The position numbers were made by a program, and so were the translations under genes. A DNA stretch of 58,016 bases, from the NCBI GenBank assembly GCA_946415785.1, contig CAMKTV010000003.1:1-58016 (forward strand). The letters are read 5' to 3'. This DNA is from an uncultured Solobacterium sp. Lineage in GTDB: Bacteria > Bacillota_I > Bacilli_A > Erysipelotrichales > Erysipelotrichaceae. The notes below the pieces were generated by a model. That model saw only the letters and a list, made by a program, of their open reading frames with translations. It made no database searches and had not been told where the DNA came from. Position 1 is the first letter of the stretch. Each line of letters opens with the position of its first letter. Of this stretch, positions 33,587-42,574 are shown in pieces.

Positions 33587-35938
33587 ATGGAAATTAAAGA
33601 AGTATTGAGCAAGTTGACATTACTTGAAAAGATTCAGTTATGTAGTGGAATAAATTTTTGGCAAAGCAAGGCTTATGAAGAATATAATATTCCATCATTC
33701 TTTATGTGTGATGGTCCTTCTGGTTTAAGAAAACAAGATGTTGGCAAAGGCACTGACATGTTAGGAATCAATAAATCATTTCCGGCAACTTGTTTTCCAG
33801 CATCAGTTACAACTTCAAATACTTGGAACAAAGAATTATTATTTAAACTTGGTGAAGCTTTAGGACAAGAAGCCCAAGACCAAAAAGTTAATGTTGTATT
33901 AGGCCCTGGAGTTAATATAAAAAGAAATCCATTATGTGGGCGAAATTTTGAATATTTCTCTGAAGATCCTATTCTAACAGGAAAACTGGCTGCTCAATAT
34001 ATTAAAGGGCTTCAGTCACAAGATGTTGGCTGTTCATTAAAACATTTTGCGTGCAATTCTCAAGAAACAAGCCGCTTTACTTCTAATAGTGTTATTGATG
34101 AAAGAACATTAAGAGAGATATATCTAAAAGCTTTTGAGATTGCAGTTAAAGAAGCTAAGCCTGCAACTATCATGTCAAGTTATCCATTATTAAATGGTGT
34201 CCATTGCAGTAATAATAAAAAATTATTAACTGATATTTTAAGAGATGAATGGGGCTTTGATGGTATTGTCATGACTGACTGGGGTGGCATGGACAATCGT
34301 ATTGATGCGTTTGAAGCAGGCAATGATTTAATGATGCCAGGTGGCAGCAATTATATGGAAAAAGACATCATTGAAGCAGTTAAAAACGGCAGTCTTAAAG
34401 AAGAATATATCGATAGGTGTTGTGAAAGAATTATTAGATTAGCCAGATATTATGTTTCAAAGATGAGGAAAGATTATGCAGCTGATTACCAAGCACATCA
34501 TAAACTCGCAATAGATATCGCAATAGATGGAGCAGTCTTATTAAAGAATGATAATCATTTATTACCATTAAATAAAAATAATAAATTATTAATCATTGGT
34601 GATATGGCTAATAATGTTCGTTATCAAGGTGCTGGCAGCAGTCATGTCAACAGTAAGAAACTTGAACAGCCAATTGATTATTTAAAAGAATATGAATATG
34701 TAAGAGGCTGTGATGAAAAAGGTAATACCAATGATGATTTGTTAAATGAATTAAAAGAAAAAGCCAAACAAGCAGATGCAGTTGTTGTATTTGCTGGACT
34801 GCCAGATAATTATGAATCTGAAGGCTTTGATAGGAATAATCTGAAGATGCCAGAAGGACACATCAAGATGATTGAAGAGGCAGCGTCAGTAAATAAAAAT
34901 GTCATTGTTATCTTATTATGTGGTGGCGTTGTTGAATGTCCTTGGGCAGATAAAGTCAGTTCAATTCTTTATATGGGCTTAGCTGGACAAGGTGTCGGGA
35001 AAGCATGTCATGATTTATTATTTGGCATAAAAAATCCAGGTGGTAAATTATCTGAAACATGGCCATATAAATATGAAGATGTAATCTCAGCTGATTATTA
35101 TGCAAAACAAACAGACGCTGTATATTTAGAAGGTATCTATGTTGGCTATCGTTACTATGATAAAGCTAATATTAATGTCAGATGGCCATTTGGTTATGGT
35201 TTAAGTTATACATCATTTAAATTAAATAATTTAAAAGTTGATGGAAGAAAACTATCATTAACTGTTACAAATAATGGAAATGTTAAAGGATCAGAAACTA
35301 TTCAATTATATGTAGGTCAAATTAATCCAACATTATATAGACCTGTGAGAGAATTAAAACATTTTGTAAAAGTAAATCTAGAACCAAACGAAAGTCAAAT
35401 AATTAATTTTGAATTAACAGATGATGATTTTAAAGTATGGGACAATTCTTATAAGATTGTAGATGGTGAATACAACATTGAAATAGGTACAAGCAGTAGA
35501 GATATCATCTTTAATGAAAAGATAAATGTTGAAGGTGAAAAACTTGAAAAGCCTTCTTGGCAAGAAAATTCATTCTACGAAAGTTGCCAAGGCAAACCAT
35601 CTTTAAGCCAATGGGAAGAAATGTCCAAGATGAAATATGAGCCAAGAAAAGTAATCAAGGGCCAGTTCACAATGGAAAATTCTGTTGAAGAAATGAAAGA
35701 TTATTCTTTGGTTATGAAGATTATGTATAAAGCGATTGAAAAAACAATAGCTAAAGGATTTGATGGGAAGGTCGATTATAGTAACCCAGAGTTTAAAATG
35801 ATTATGAACGCATCAGCTGGTGGTCCAATGAGATCAATGTGTATAAGTGGTGGTATGCGTAGTGGCATTTTTGCAGGAATGGTCGATATGGCAAACGGGC
35901 ATTTCTTTAAAGGCATTATAAAAATAATTAAAGGATAA
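33587..35938 (+). CDS. Glycoside hydrolase family 3 enzyme (beta-glucosidase-like)
   Basis: A 783-residue GH3 protein. The (beta/alpha)8 domain has the nucleophile Asp in GFDGIVMTDWGG; KHFACNSQE supplies the substrate-binding Lys-His motif. The second domain (VFAGLPDNYESEGFDR) and a fibronectin III-like domain (SETIQLYVGQINP) follow. The last ~120 residues (after EKPSWQ) form an extra module ending in MANGHFFKGIIKII, which I do not recognise. There is no signal peptide. In a rhamnoside operon it would remove the glucose left after rhamnose release (as in rutinose or neohesperidose glycosides), which is inference. SD AAAGGAG. Confidence 0.9.
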   Translation: MEIKEVLSKLTLLEKIQLCSGINFWQSKAYEEYNIPSFFMCDGPSGLRKQDVGKGTDMLGINKSFPATCFPASVTTSNTWNKELLFKLGEALGQEAQDQKVNVVLGPGVNIKRNPLCGRNFEYFSEDPILTGKLAAQYIKGLQSQDVGCSLKHFACNSQETSRFTSNSVIDERTLREIYLKAFEIAVKEAKPATIMSSYPLLNGVHCSNNKKLLTDILRDEWGFDGIVMTDWGGMDNRIDAFEAGNDLMMPGGSNYMEKDIIEAVKNGSLKEEYIDRCCERIIRLARYYVSKMRKDYAADYQAHHKLAIDIAIDGAVLLKNDNHLLPLNKNNKLLIIGDMANNVRYQGAGSSHVNSKKLEQPIDYLKEYEYVRGCDEKGNTNDDLLNELKEKAKQADAVVVFAGLPDNYESEGFDRNNLKMPEGHIKMIEEAASVNKNVIVILLCGGVVECPWADKVSSILYMGLAGQGVGKACHDLLFGIKNPGGKLSETWPYKYEDVISADYYAKQTDAVYLEGIYVGYRYYDKANINVRWPFGYGLSYTSFKLNNLKVDGRKLSLTVTNNGNVKGSETIQLYVGQINPTLYRPVRELKHFVKVNLEPNESQIINFELTDDDFKVWDNSYKIVDGEYNIEIGTSSRDIIFNEKINVEGEKLEKPSWQENSFYESCQGKPSLSQWEEMSKMKYEPRKVIKGQFTMENSVEEMKDYSLVMKIMYKAIEKTIAKGFDGKVDYSNPEFKMIMNASAGGPMRSMCISGGMRSGIFAGMVDMANGHFFKGIIKIIKG

Positions 35939-35940
35939 TT

Positions 35941-36822
35941 ATGATAAGCATAACTGGATATGTGACAAATCTTGTATTAAAAAGTATGAAATCTTTTAGT
36001 GAAAAAGATTATCTTTTACAAAGAGAAGAGAACGCAAAAAGAGCTGTTCCTAAACTGCCTAAAAATCTTCATGTTGAAAAAATTGATTTAAATGGCATGG
36101 AAAGTGAAATCATCAGTAAAGAAAATAATAAAGATTTTATCTTTTATATTCATGGTGGTGGCTTTACTGGGGGCAACGCCAAAGAAAGAAGAATTGTTAC
36201 TTATTATCTAGTTAATAAATGTGGATATAATTGCGTATCTATCAATTATCGTTTAGCACCTGAAAATAAATGGCCAAGTCAAATTGAAGATTGTTTAAAA
36301 GCATATGAAAATATTTTAAAGAAGTATGATTCAAAAGATATTATCTTTATGGGAGAAAGTGCTGGTGGAACTTTAGTCTTATCTCTTGGCTTACTAATTA
36401 AAGATAAAGGCTTACCAATGCCAAAAGCAATCGTTGCCTTTTCACCGGCAACTGATCAATATGAAAAACTTCCTTCACATACGAATAATATAAAAACCGA
36501 TTATATGTTAAGGGATGCGATAGCTAAAGGAATTGCGGAACCATTATTTGTAGATAAACCAACAAAAGAAGAATTAACACATTATTTATTATCTCCATAT
36601 TATGGTGATTATAATGGCTTACCACCAATTCATTTATCCGCAAGTTCAAGTGAAGTATTATATGATGATGCAATAGTTTTATATGAAAAACTAAAACAAG
36701 AAAATCATGATGTAAGATTAGATGTCAAAAAAGGTGTATGTCATGCATATCAGATAATGACATATATGAAAGAAGCTAAAGAAACATTAAAAGATGTATT
36801 TACATTTATTGATAATCTTTAA
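35941..36822 (+). CDS. Alpha/beta hydrolase, HSL-type carboxylesterase
   Basis: A 293-residue esterase of the hormone-sensitive lipase (GDXG) group. It has the oxyanion motif HGGGFTGG, the nucleophile elbow GESAGG, and later an SSSEVLYDDA segment and a CHAY His. Two bases after the GH3 stop. Likely role is removal of acyl groups (acetyl, feruloyl or similar) from imported rhamnosides, inferred from its operon. Confidence 0.87.
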   Translation: MISITGYVTNLVLKSMKSFSEKDYLLQREENAKRAVPKLPKNLHVEKIDLNGMESEIISKENNKDFIFYIHGGGFTGGNAKERRIVTYYLVNKCGYNCVSINYRLAPENKWPSQIEDCLKAYENILKKYDSKDIIFMGESAGGTLVLSLGLLIKDKGLPMPKAIVAFSPATDQYEKLPSHTNNIKTDYMLRDAIAKGIAEPLFVDKPTKEELTHYLLSPYYGDYNGLPPIHLSASSSEVLYDDAIVLYEKLKQENHDVRLDVKKGVCHAYQIMTYMKEAKETLKDVFTFIDNL

Positions 36823-36833
36823 AGGAGAAAGCT

Positions 36834-38087
36834 ATGACAAATTACAACGACGCAAAACAAAGATATGAAGAACTTGGAATTGATTGTGAAAAAGCAATCG
36901 AAATATTAAAGAACATTTCTGTTTCTTTACATTGTTGGCAAGGTGATGATGTAAGAGGATTTGACAGTGATCCAAATAAGCCTTTAACAGGTGGTATACA
37001 AACTACTGGCAATTATAAAGGACGTGCTAGAGATTACAAAGAATTGATGGCTGATTTAGATGAAGTTCTAAAACTTATTCCTGGTAAACCAAAAATGAAT
37101 CTTCATGCTTCATATGCCATCTTTGAAGATGGGGAATGGGTAGATAGAGATAAATTAGAACCAAAGCATTTTGAAAAGTGGGTTGAATTCTGTAAAGAAA
37201 GAGGACTAGGCTGTGACTTTAATCCGACATTCTTTTCTCATGAAAAATGTGATCCATTAACTTTATCTTCTGCAAATGAAGAAACCAGAAAATTCTGGAT
37301 TGAACATGGTAAGGCATGTATTCGTATTTCTAATTATTTAGCTAAAGAATTAAATGATAAATGCGTCATGAACATTTGGACAGGTGATGGTTTTAAAGAT
37401 ATACCAGGAGATAGACTTGGACCAAGAAAAAGATATCAAGAATCAATTGATGAAATCTTAAAAGAACCATATGATTTTAATAAAGTTAAACCATGTGTTG
37501 AATCAAAAGTGTTTGGTATAGGTGTTGAAAGCTATACTGTTGGCTCAAGTGAATTTGCGCTATCTTATGCAGCATTTAATAAAGACAAATGTATTCCATT
37601 AATGGATAATGGTCATTATCATCCAACTGAAGTTGTCTCTGATAAGATACCTTCTTTATTAACATTCTTTGATGAGATAGCTTTACATGTAACTAGACCA
37701 ATAAGGTGGGATAGCGATCATGTGGTTCTATTTGATGATGAAACAAAAGAAATAGCTAGAGAAATAGTTAGATGTGGCATTGATAGAGTAAATATTGCCC
37801 TAGATTATTTTGATGCATCAATTAATAGAATATCTGCCTGGGTGACAGGATATCGCAATGTTCAAAAAGCATTATTATTTGCGCTATTACAACCTACAGC
37901 TGAATTAAAGAAACTTCAAGATGAACAGAATTTCTCTAAATTAATGGTTGTTCAGGAAGAATTAAAGACCATGCCATTTAATGAAATCTGGGATGAATAT
38001 TGTAAGAGATGCAATAAACCAAAAGATGGTGTGTGGTATAAAGAAGTTGAAAGATATGAAAGAGAAGTTCTTTCTAAAAGGGGATAA
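36834..38087 (+). CDS. rhaA: L-rhamnose isomerase
   Basis: A 417-residue enzyme that converts L-rhamnose to L-rhamnulose. It matches RhaA end to end, with SLHCWQGDDVRGF at the N-terminus, KMNLHASYAIF, the metal-site segments DFNPTFFSHEK and PLMDNGHYHPTE, and DSDHVV. AAAGGAG gives the SD. It starts the core catabolic trio rhaA-rhaD-rhaB. Confidence 0.97.
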   Translation: MTNYNDAKQRYEELGIDCEKAIEILKNISVSLHCWQGDDVRGFDSDPNKPLTGGIQTTGNYKGRARDYKELMADLDEVLKLIPGKPKMNLHASYAIFEDGEWVDRDKLEPKHFEKWVEFCKERGLGCDFNPTFFSHEKCDPLTLSSANEETRKFWIEHGKACIRISNYLAKELNDKCVMNIWTGDGFKDIPGDRLGPRKRYQESIDEILKEPYDFNKVKPCVESKVFGIGVESYTVGSSEFALSYAAFNKDKCIPLMDNGHYHPTEVVSDKIPSLLTFFDEIALHVTRPIRWDSDHVVLFDDETKEIAREIVRCGIDRVNIALDYFDASINRISAWVTGYRNVQKALLFALLQPTAELKKLQDEQNFSKLMVVQEELKTMPFNEIWDEYCKRCNKPKDGVWYKEVERYEREVLSKRG

Positions 38088-38089
38088 AA

Positions 38090-38932
38090 ATGAAAGAAAC
38101 AAAATTAATTAAAGAATTTAAGAAGATCTGTACTGATGGATATAATCAGGGTTGGCATGAAAGAAATGGTGGCAATCTTTCATATCGTATGAATGATGAT
38201 GAAGTTAATGAATTAAAAGAATATTTTAATGAAGATGGTAAGTGGCAAGATATTGGTACAGAAGTTAAAGATCTGGCCAATGAATATTTTATGGTCACTG
38301 GTTCAGGCAAGTATTTTAAAAATGTAAGTGATGAATTTGAAGATGCTGTATGTATTTTAAAAGTCAGTGAGGATGGCAAGCAATACAAAATAGTATATGG
38401 CTTAGTAAATGGTGGTAGACCTACTAGTGAACTACCAACACATCTAATGAATCTTGAAGTATTAAAACAAAGAGATAAAGATATTAGAATTGTCTATCAC
38501 TGCCATCCAGTTAATACAATAGCATTAACATTCGTATTACCATTAGAAGACGAAATCTTTACTCGTGAAATATGGGAGATGATGACAGAATGTCCTATTA
38601 TCTTCCCTAAAGGAATTGGCGTTATTAACTGGATGGTGCCAGGTGGCAGAGAAATTGGTGTTAAGACATCAGAAATTATGAAAGAAAAAGATGTAGCTAT
38701 CTGGGCACATCACGGAATGTTTGTGTGTGGCAAGAATTTTGATGAGACATTTGGTCTTATGTACACTGTAGAAAAATCTGCTGAAATATTAGTTAAGGTA
38801 TTATCAATGTCTAAAGAAAAACTTAATACAATTACTGCTGATGATTTCAGAAAACTACAGGAACCATTTGGTGTTACTTTAGAAGAAAAATATTTATACG
38901 AAAAGAAATCTAAAAAGATTGGCGAAAAATAA
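38090..38932 (+). CDS. rhaD: Rhamnulose-1-phosphate aldolase
   Basis: A 280-residue class II zinc aldolase (E. coli RhaD has 274) that splits rhamnulose 1-phosphate to DHAP and L-lactaldehyde. Zinc ligands are seen in YHCHPVNTIALTF and WAHHGMFVCG, and NGGNLSYR and TGSGKYF bind phosphate. It shares one base with the rhaB start. Confidence 0.97.
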   Translation: MKETKLIKEFKKICTDGYNQGWHERNGGNLSYRMNDDEVNELKEYFNEDGKWQDIGTEVKDLANEYFMVTGSGKYFKNVSDEFEDAVCILKVSEDGKQYKIVYGLVNGGRPTSELPTHLMNLEVLKQRDKDIRIVYHCHPVNTIALTFVLPLEDEIFTREIWEMMTECPIIFPKGIGVINWMVPGGREIGVKTSEIMKEKDVAIWAHHGMFVCGKNFDETFGLMYTVEKSAEILVKVLSMSKEKLNTITADDFRKLQEPFGVTLEEKYLYEKKSKKIGEK

Positions 38933-40197
38933 TGAAATACTGTTTAGCAATTGATATTGGTGCTTCTTCAGGAAGGCACATTGTAGCTTATAAAAAAGAT
39001 AATGAAATAATTACTGAAGAAGCATATCGTTTTAAAAACGGTGTTAAAGAAGAAAATGGTCATTTAATATGGGACATTAAATATCTTTTAGATGAAGTTA
39101 AAAAAGGTATCAAAATAGCTAAAGAAAAATATGAAATATATTCTTTATCAATTGATACCTGGGGTGTTGACTATGTCTTAATGAATAATGATAAAGAAAT
39201 TTATCCTGTATATGCATATAGAGATAAAAGGACAGAAAAAATAATTGAAGAAGTTCATTCAATTATTTCTTTTGAAGAATTATATAAACATACTGGCTGT
39301 CAGTTTCAAAGTTTTAATACAATCTATCAGTTATATGATGATTTAAAACAGGGAAGATTAAATGAGGTCACTGATTTTTTGATGATACCAGAATATCTGA
39401 TGTATAAATTAACTGGCAATAAAATTAAAGAATTTAGCAATGCAACAACCACTGGTCTTATAAATCATGAAACACTCTGTTTTGATGAAGAAATAATTTC
39501 TAAATTAAATCTTCCAAAAGAATTATTTAAAAAACTGCATGTTTCTGGAGAACTAGTTGGCTATTATGAAGGAATAAAAGTCTTATTATGTCCAAGCCAT
39601 GATACCGCAAGTGCTGTTGAAGGAATACCGATGGAAGGTAATGAATTATATATCTCTAGTGGAACCTGGTCACTTCTAGGTGTCAAAACAGAAAGACCGT
39701 TAACTGATACAGAAAGTATGAAGGCCAATTATTCTAATGAAGGTGGAGTAGCTTATAATCGTTATCAAAAAAATATCATGGGCATGTGGATAGTAAATCG
39801 ATTACATGAACAGTTATGTCCTGATGAAAAGATAGGCGATATTGTAGATAAAGCCAGTCAAAGCGATTTTAATTATTTGATTGATGCCAACGATAATTCT
39901 TTATTATCACCAAAAAGTATGAAAGAAGCTTTTGATAATATGTTAGAAGTTAAGCCAGATAATAAATATGATTATTTCAGATGTGCTTTTAAATCTTTAG
40001 CATTTTGTTATAAAGAAGCAATTGAGGAATTAGAGAATAATACTCATAATAAATATTCAAAAATATATATTGCTGGTGGTGGTGCGAAGAATAAACTATT
40101 AAATAGTTTTGTAAGTGAAGAAACAGGAAAACAGGTAATTGCTTTGCCTATTGAGGCAACAGCCTTAGGCAATTTAAAATCACAATTTAATCACTAA
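38932..40197 (+). CDS. rhaB: Rhamnulokinase
   Basis: FGGY-family sugar kinase that phosphorylates L-rhamnulose. N-terminal AIDIGASSGRHI binds phosphate, SIDTWGVDYVL and SSGTWSLLG are RhaB signatures, and YIAGGGAKNKLL is the C-terminal ATP-binding loop. 421 residues is short for the family (often ~480) but all motifs are present and the frame is intact. The operon lacks rhaM and a lactaldehyde reductase. Confidence 0.95.
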   Translation: MKYCLAIDIGASSGRHIVAYKKDNEIITEEAYRFKNGVKEENGHLIWDIKYLLDEVKKGIKIAKEKYEIYSLSIDTWGVDYVLMNNDKEIYPVYAYRDKRTEKIIEEVHSIISFEELYKHTGCQFQSFNTIYQLYDDLKQGRLNEVTDFLMIPEYLMYKLTGNKIKEFSNATTTGLINHETLCFDEEIISKLNLPKELFKKLHVSGELVGYYEGIKVLLCPSHDTASAVEGIPMEGNELYISSGTWSLLGVKTERPLTDTESMKANYSNEGGVAYNRYQKNIMGMWIVNRLHEQLCPDEKIGDIVDKASQSDFNYLIDANDNSLLSPKSMKEAFDNMLEVKPDNKYDYFRCAFKSLAFCYKEAIEELENNTHNKYSKIYIAGGGAKNKLLNSFVSEETGKQVIALPIEATALGNLKSQFNH

Positions 40198-40203
40198 TAA
40201 AAA

Positions 40204-40225
40204 GCGATATCGTTATTGATATCGC
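40204..40225. terminator. Terminator between convergent rhaB and the DUF6935-like gene
   Basis: Eight-bp stem GCGATATC/GATATCGC with a six-base loop. On the minus strand it is followed by TTTTTATT, so it fits best as terminator of the gene at 40233-40859; on the plus strand the tail (CTATTCTTTA) is weaker. Confidence 0.65.
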
Positions 40226-40232
40226 CTATTCT

Positions 40233-40859
40233 TTATTTCACTGGAGTTTTAATATCTACTAATAATCCCTTATAGGTATCTGACCAGATATACCATTTAT
40301 TATCTTTTGGATCTTTATATACAGATACACTTCTTTCACTATCGGCTCCCTTAAAATCACTGACAATTTTTTCTACATATAATTCAGGACCATACATTGT
40401 TGAAACTTGTGGAGCATATGGATATTCTCTTAAAGTTACAGTTAATGGTTCACTTGGTTTATATGCATTTTCTGGTGTAGCGCCATCATAATAAGCATCC
40501 GCAAGAAAAGCATATTTATCATTTTGTAACATACGATCTTTTACAAATTGTTTAGCGAAATTGTTGTAGTTATTTGAAACAGTTGGTGAATCCAATAATT
40601 CTTTCATCATTAAAGCACAAGTTTCTTCATCTTCTTTTTTCCATGTCTTTAATGCAGCAAGCAGTAATGCTACAGTAACGAATTTACCATTTTCGCCTTC
40701 TCTTTTTATTTGTTTTAATTCTTCTACGTTTTGAGGTAACTTAATAAATTCAACTTTTACTTCTTTTAGTTTTATATCTTCAATCCCTTCATTAACTTTA
40801 CCATCAGATGCTTTCTTGATGATTTCTTTTTCAGATACATTAATAAATAGTTCTTCCAT
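40233..40859 (-). CDS. Uncharacterised cytosolic protein (resembles DUF6935)
   Basis: A 208-residue soluble protein with no signal or membrane segment. The stretch with YYDGATPENAYKPSEPLTV, preceded by a FVKDRML block, is what I associate with DUF6935, a family of unknown function in gut Firmicutes; this is from memory. Aromatic- and Tyr-rich C-terminus ends with DPKDNKWYIWSDTYKGLL. It has a normal SD (AAGGAG). It probably forms a transcript with, but ahead of nothing else, as the 5'-nucleotidase gene lies upstream 30 bp away on the same strand. Confidence 0.75.
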   Translation of the reverse strand: MEELFINVSEKEIIKKASDGKVNEGIEDIKLKEVKVEFIKLPQNVEELKQIKREGENGKFVTVALLLAALKTWKKEDEETCALMMKELLDSPTVSNNYNNFAKQFVKDRMLQNDKYAFLADAYYDGATPENAYKPSEPLTVTLREYPYAPQVSTMYGPELYVEKIVSDFKGADSERSVSVYKDPKDNKWYIWSDTYKGLLVDIKTPVK

Positions 40860-40888
40860 TATTTTTCTCCTTGTCTATTTATATTATA

Positions 40889-42355
40889 CTAATCAATAAT
40901 TGTGATTCTTCCTTCAACTTGTGAATCAATATTATTCATACCTGATAACAGTTCTTCAAAGATAGAGAAATCATCAGTCATGACCATTCTTTGTTTCTTG
41001 TTGGCTAAAACTTCTTCTACAGGAACATTTAAGAATTCAGAGAAGTTTTTAAAATGATAGTCCTGTAAAGCAATCTTAATAACCTGATCATCTTTTATTT
41101 CTTCACCATTTAATGAGAATTCTAAGAACTGATGTTTTGATTTACTGTATATCATCTTCATTCCTTTTGAAACCTGATAGAATTCACTATGCCCACCTTC
41201 AGCAAAAGTTTCATCTCTTAACATAAATAACATCATTCTTCTAAATTGTTCACCCTTAACTTCTAACATCCACACTGGTGCGTTAAATGGCAGACATTCT
41301 TTTAATTCCTGATATTGAACAATTGGTCCTAATTCTTTTAATCTTATAGAACCTGATGCATACAACATCACATCAAAACTTGAATCCACCTGCATTAAAT
41401 CAGCGAACAGATTTCCCAGTTCTGTTTCTTGATAACGCGAAGGATGCGTTAATTTACGTTTAAAGCTGGTGATGATTCTGGCGTATTTCTTATCAGTCTG
41501 ATTCTTATAGGTATTTAATACTTCTTCTAGAATCTTGTCACTGCTGGCATTATTAGAATTTATCGATACGCATTGCCATTTATAATCAAGCATCTTATGT
41601 TCATCTATATCAATTTCAATATCAAATCTTCCTAAGTGATGTGAGCCAACACCAACCTGTACAATTGGAATATTATTCACTATACATGGTTCATTCAATA
41701 AAGTATGTGTATGGCCACCAATGATTAAATCAACGCCCCAGTTAGGATCAATTAACTGTGCTAATTCCTGGTCTTTATCAAAACCAATATGAGTCAATAA
41801 AATAGTTAAATCAATTTTTACAGTCTTATAGTTATCGATGATGACGCCAACCTGTTTAGCTGCTTCCCATACATCAATAAAAGAACCAATGATTTCTTCG
41901 CTTTTTGTGGAAGCCAGAACTTCATCAGTAATAATACCGATAAACATTACTTTTAAACCGTTGACATCAATTATCTTATAAGGATGAAATAATCTTGTAT
42001 GATTAGTTTTTATATACATGTTGGCATTGACAATAGGGAATTTAGCACATTTCTCTAAGAATAACAGATGAGCCAATCCATAATCAATTTCATGATTTCC
42101 TAAAGTTACAACATCAGGATAAAGAAAATTCATAAGATCAATTGTTGAATAACCTTTATATTCTGAATCAATAACTGAACCTCTAAACATATCACCAGCT
42201 ATCGCATATAAAGTATTCTTTTCTTCTTCTCTGACTTTCTTTATATAACCAGATAATAAAGGGAGGCCACCTTCTAGAAGCCCATCTTTATCTTCTGATA
42301 AAAAGTCACCATGCAGGTCATTAGAATGTAAGATTGTGAGTTTTTGTTTATTCAT
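40889..42355 (-). CDS. Metallophosphatase/5'-nucleotidase (UshA-like), cytosolic
   Basis: A 488-residue two-domain enzyme. The start at 42355 is chosen because CTTAGGAGC lies just upstream and gives MNKQKLTILHSNDLHGD; an in-frame ATG at 42415 adds 20 residues but has no SD. The N-terminal metallophosphatase has HSNDLHGD, GNHEIDYG and GGHTHT; the C-terminal domain has the nucleotide-binding region ending GEEIKDDQVIKIALQDY. Most UshA relatives are secreted, but this one has no signal peptide (YunD-like). It likely hydrolyses nucleoside monophosphates or UDP-sugars in the cytosol. Confidence 0.88.
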   Translation of the reverse strand: MNKQKLTILHSNDLHGDFLSEDKDGLLEGGLPLLSGYIKKVREEEKNTLYAIAGDMFRGSVIDSEYKGYSTIDLMNFLYPDVVTLGNHEIDYGLAHLLFLEKCAKFPIVNANMYIKTNHTRLFHPYKIIDVNGLKVMFIGIITDEVLASTKSEEIIGSFIDVWEAAKQVGVIIDNYKTVKIDLTILLTHIGFDKDQELAQLIDPNWGVDLIIGGHTHTLLNEPCIVNNIPIVQVGVGSHHLGRFDIEIDIDEHKMLDYKWQCVSINSNNASSDKILEEVLNTYKNQTDKKYARIITSFKRKLTHPSRYQETELGNLFADLMQVDSSFDVMLYASGSIRLKELGPIVQYQELKECLPFNAPVWMLEVKGEQFRRMMLFMLRDETFAEGGHSEFYQVSKGMKMIYSKSKHQFLEFSLNGEEIKDDQVIKIALQDYHFKNFSEFLNVPVEEVLANKKQRMVMTDDFSIFEELLSGMNNIDSQVEGRITIID

Positions 42356-42395
42356 AAAAAAGCTCCTAAGATATTTTAATTTTATCATGGAGATA

Positions 42396-42422
42396 AATAA
42401 AAACCTTGAAATCAATCAAGGT
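42396..42422 (-). terminator. Terminator of tRNA-Leu(CAG)
   Basis: On the minus strand ACCTTGA/TCAAGGT with a six-base loop, followed by TTTTATTTAT. Confidence 0.7.
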
Positions 42423-42434
42423 CATTGTTTAAAT

Positions 42435-42517
42435 TGGTGCACCAGACAGGAATCGAACCTGCACGGGAATCCATATGAACCTGAATCATACGCGTCTGCC
42501 AGTTCCGCCACTGGTGC
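42435..42517 (-). tRNA. tRNA-Leu (anticodon CAG)
   Basis: Acceptor arms GCACCAG and CTGGTGC pair; discriminator A and CCA are encoded. The long variable arm and GGCGGAACTGGCA D-arm mark it as tRNA-Leu. Anticodon stem TATGA/TCATA encloses TTCAGGT, reading CAG (codon CUG). On the minus strand TTAACT, 18 bp, and an extended -10 TGGTAAAAT give a promoter just upstream. Confidence 0.93.
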
Positions 42518-42537
42518 ATAAGAATATTTTACCATTC

Positions 42538-42566
42538 TTGCATATAATTAGTTAAAAGACTAGAAT
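42538..42566 (+). promoter_or_regulatory. Promoter of typA
   Basis: TTGCAT, 17-bp spacer, TAGAAT (42561-42566). The ATG is eight bases downstream and no SD lies between, so a leaderless or near-leaderless transcript is predicted. It overlaps the divergent tRNA-Leu promoter. Confidence 0.5.
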
Positions 42567-42574
42567 TATAAAGT

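Noticed and set aside
42336-42521. 61-codon plus-strand ORF across the tRNA-Leu(CAG) region
   Set aside because: It runs antisense through a clear tRNA and its terminator and has no SD.
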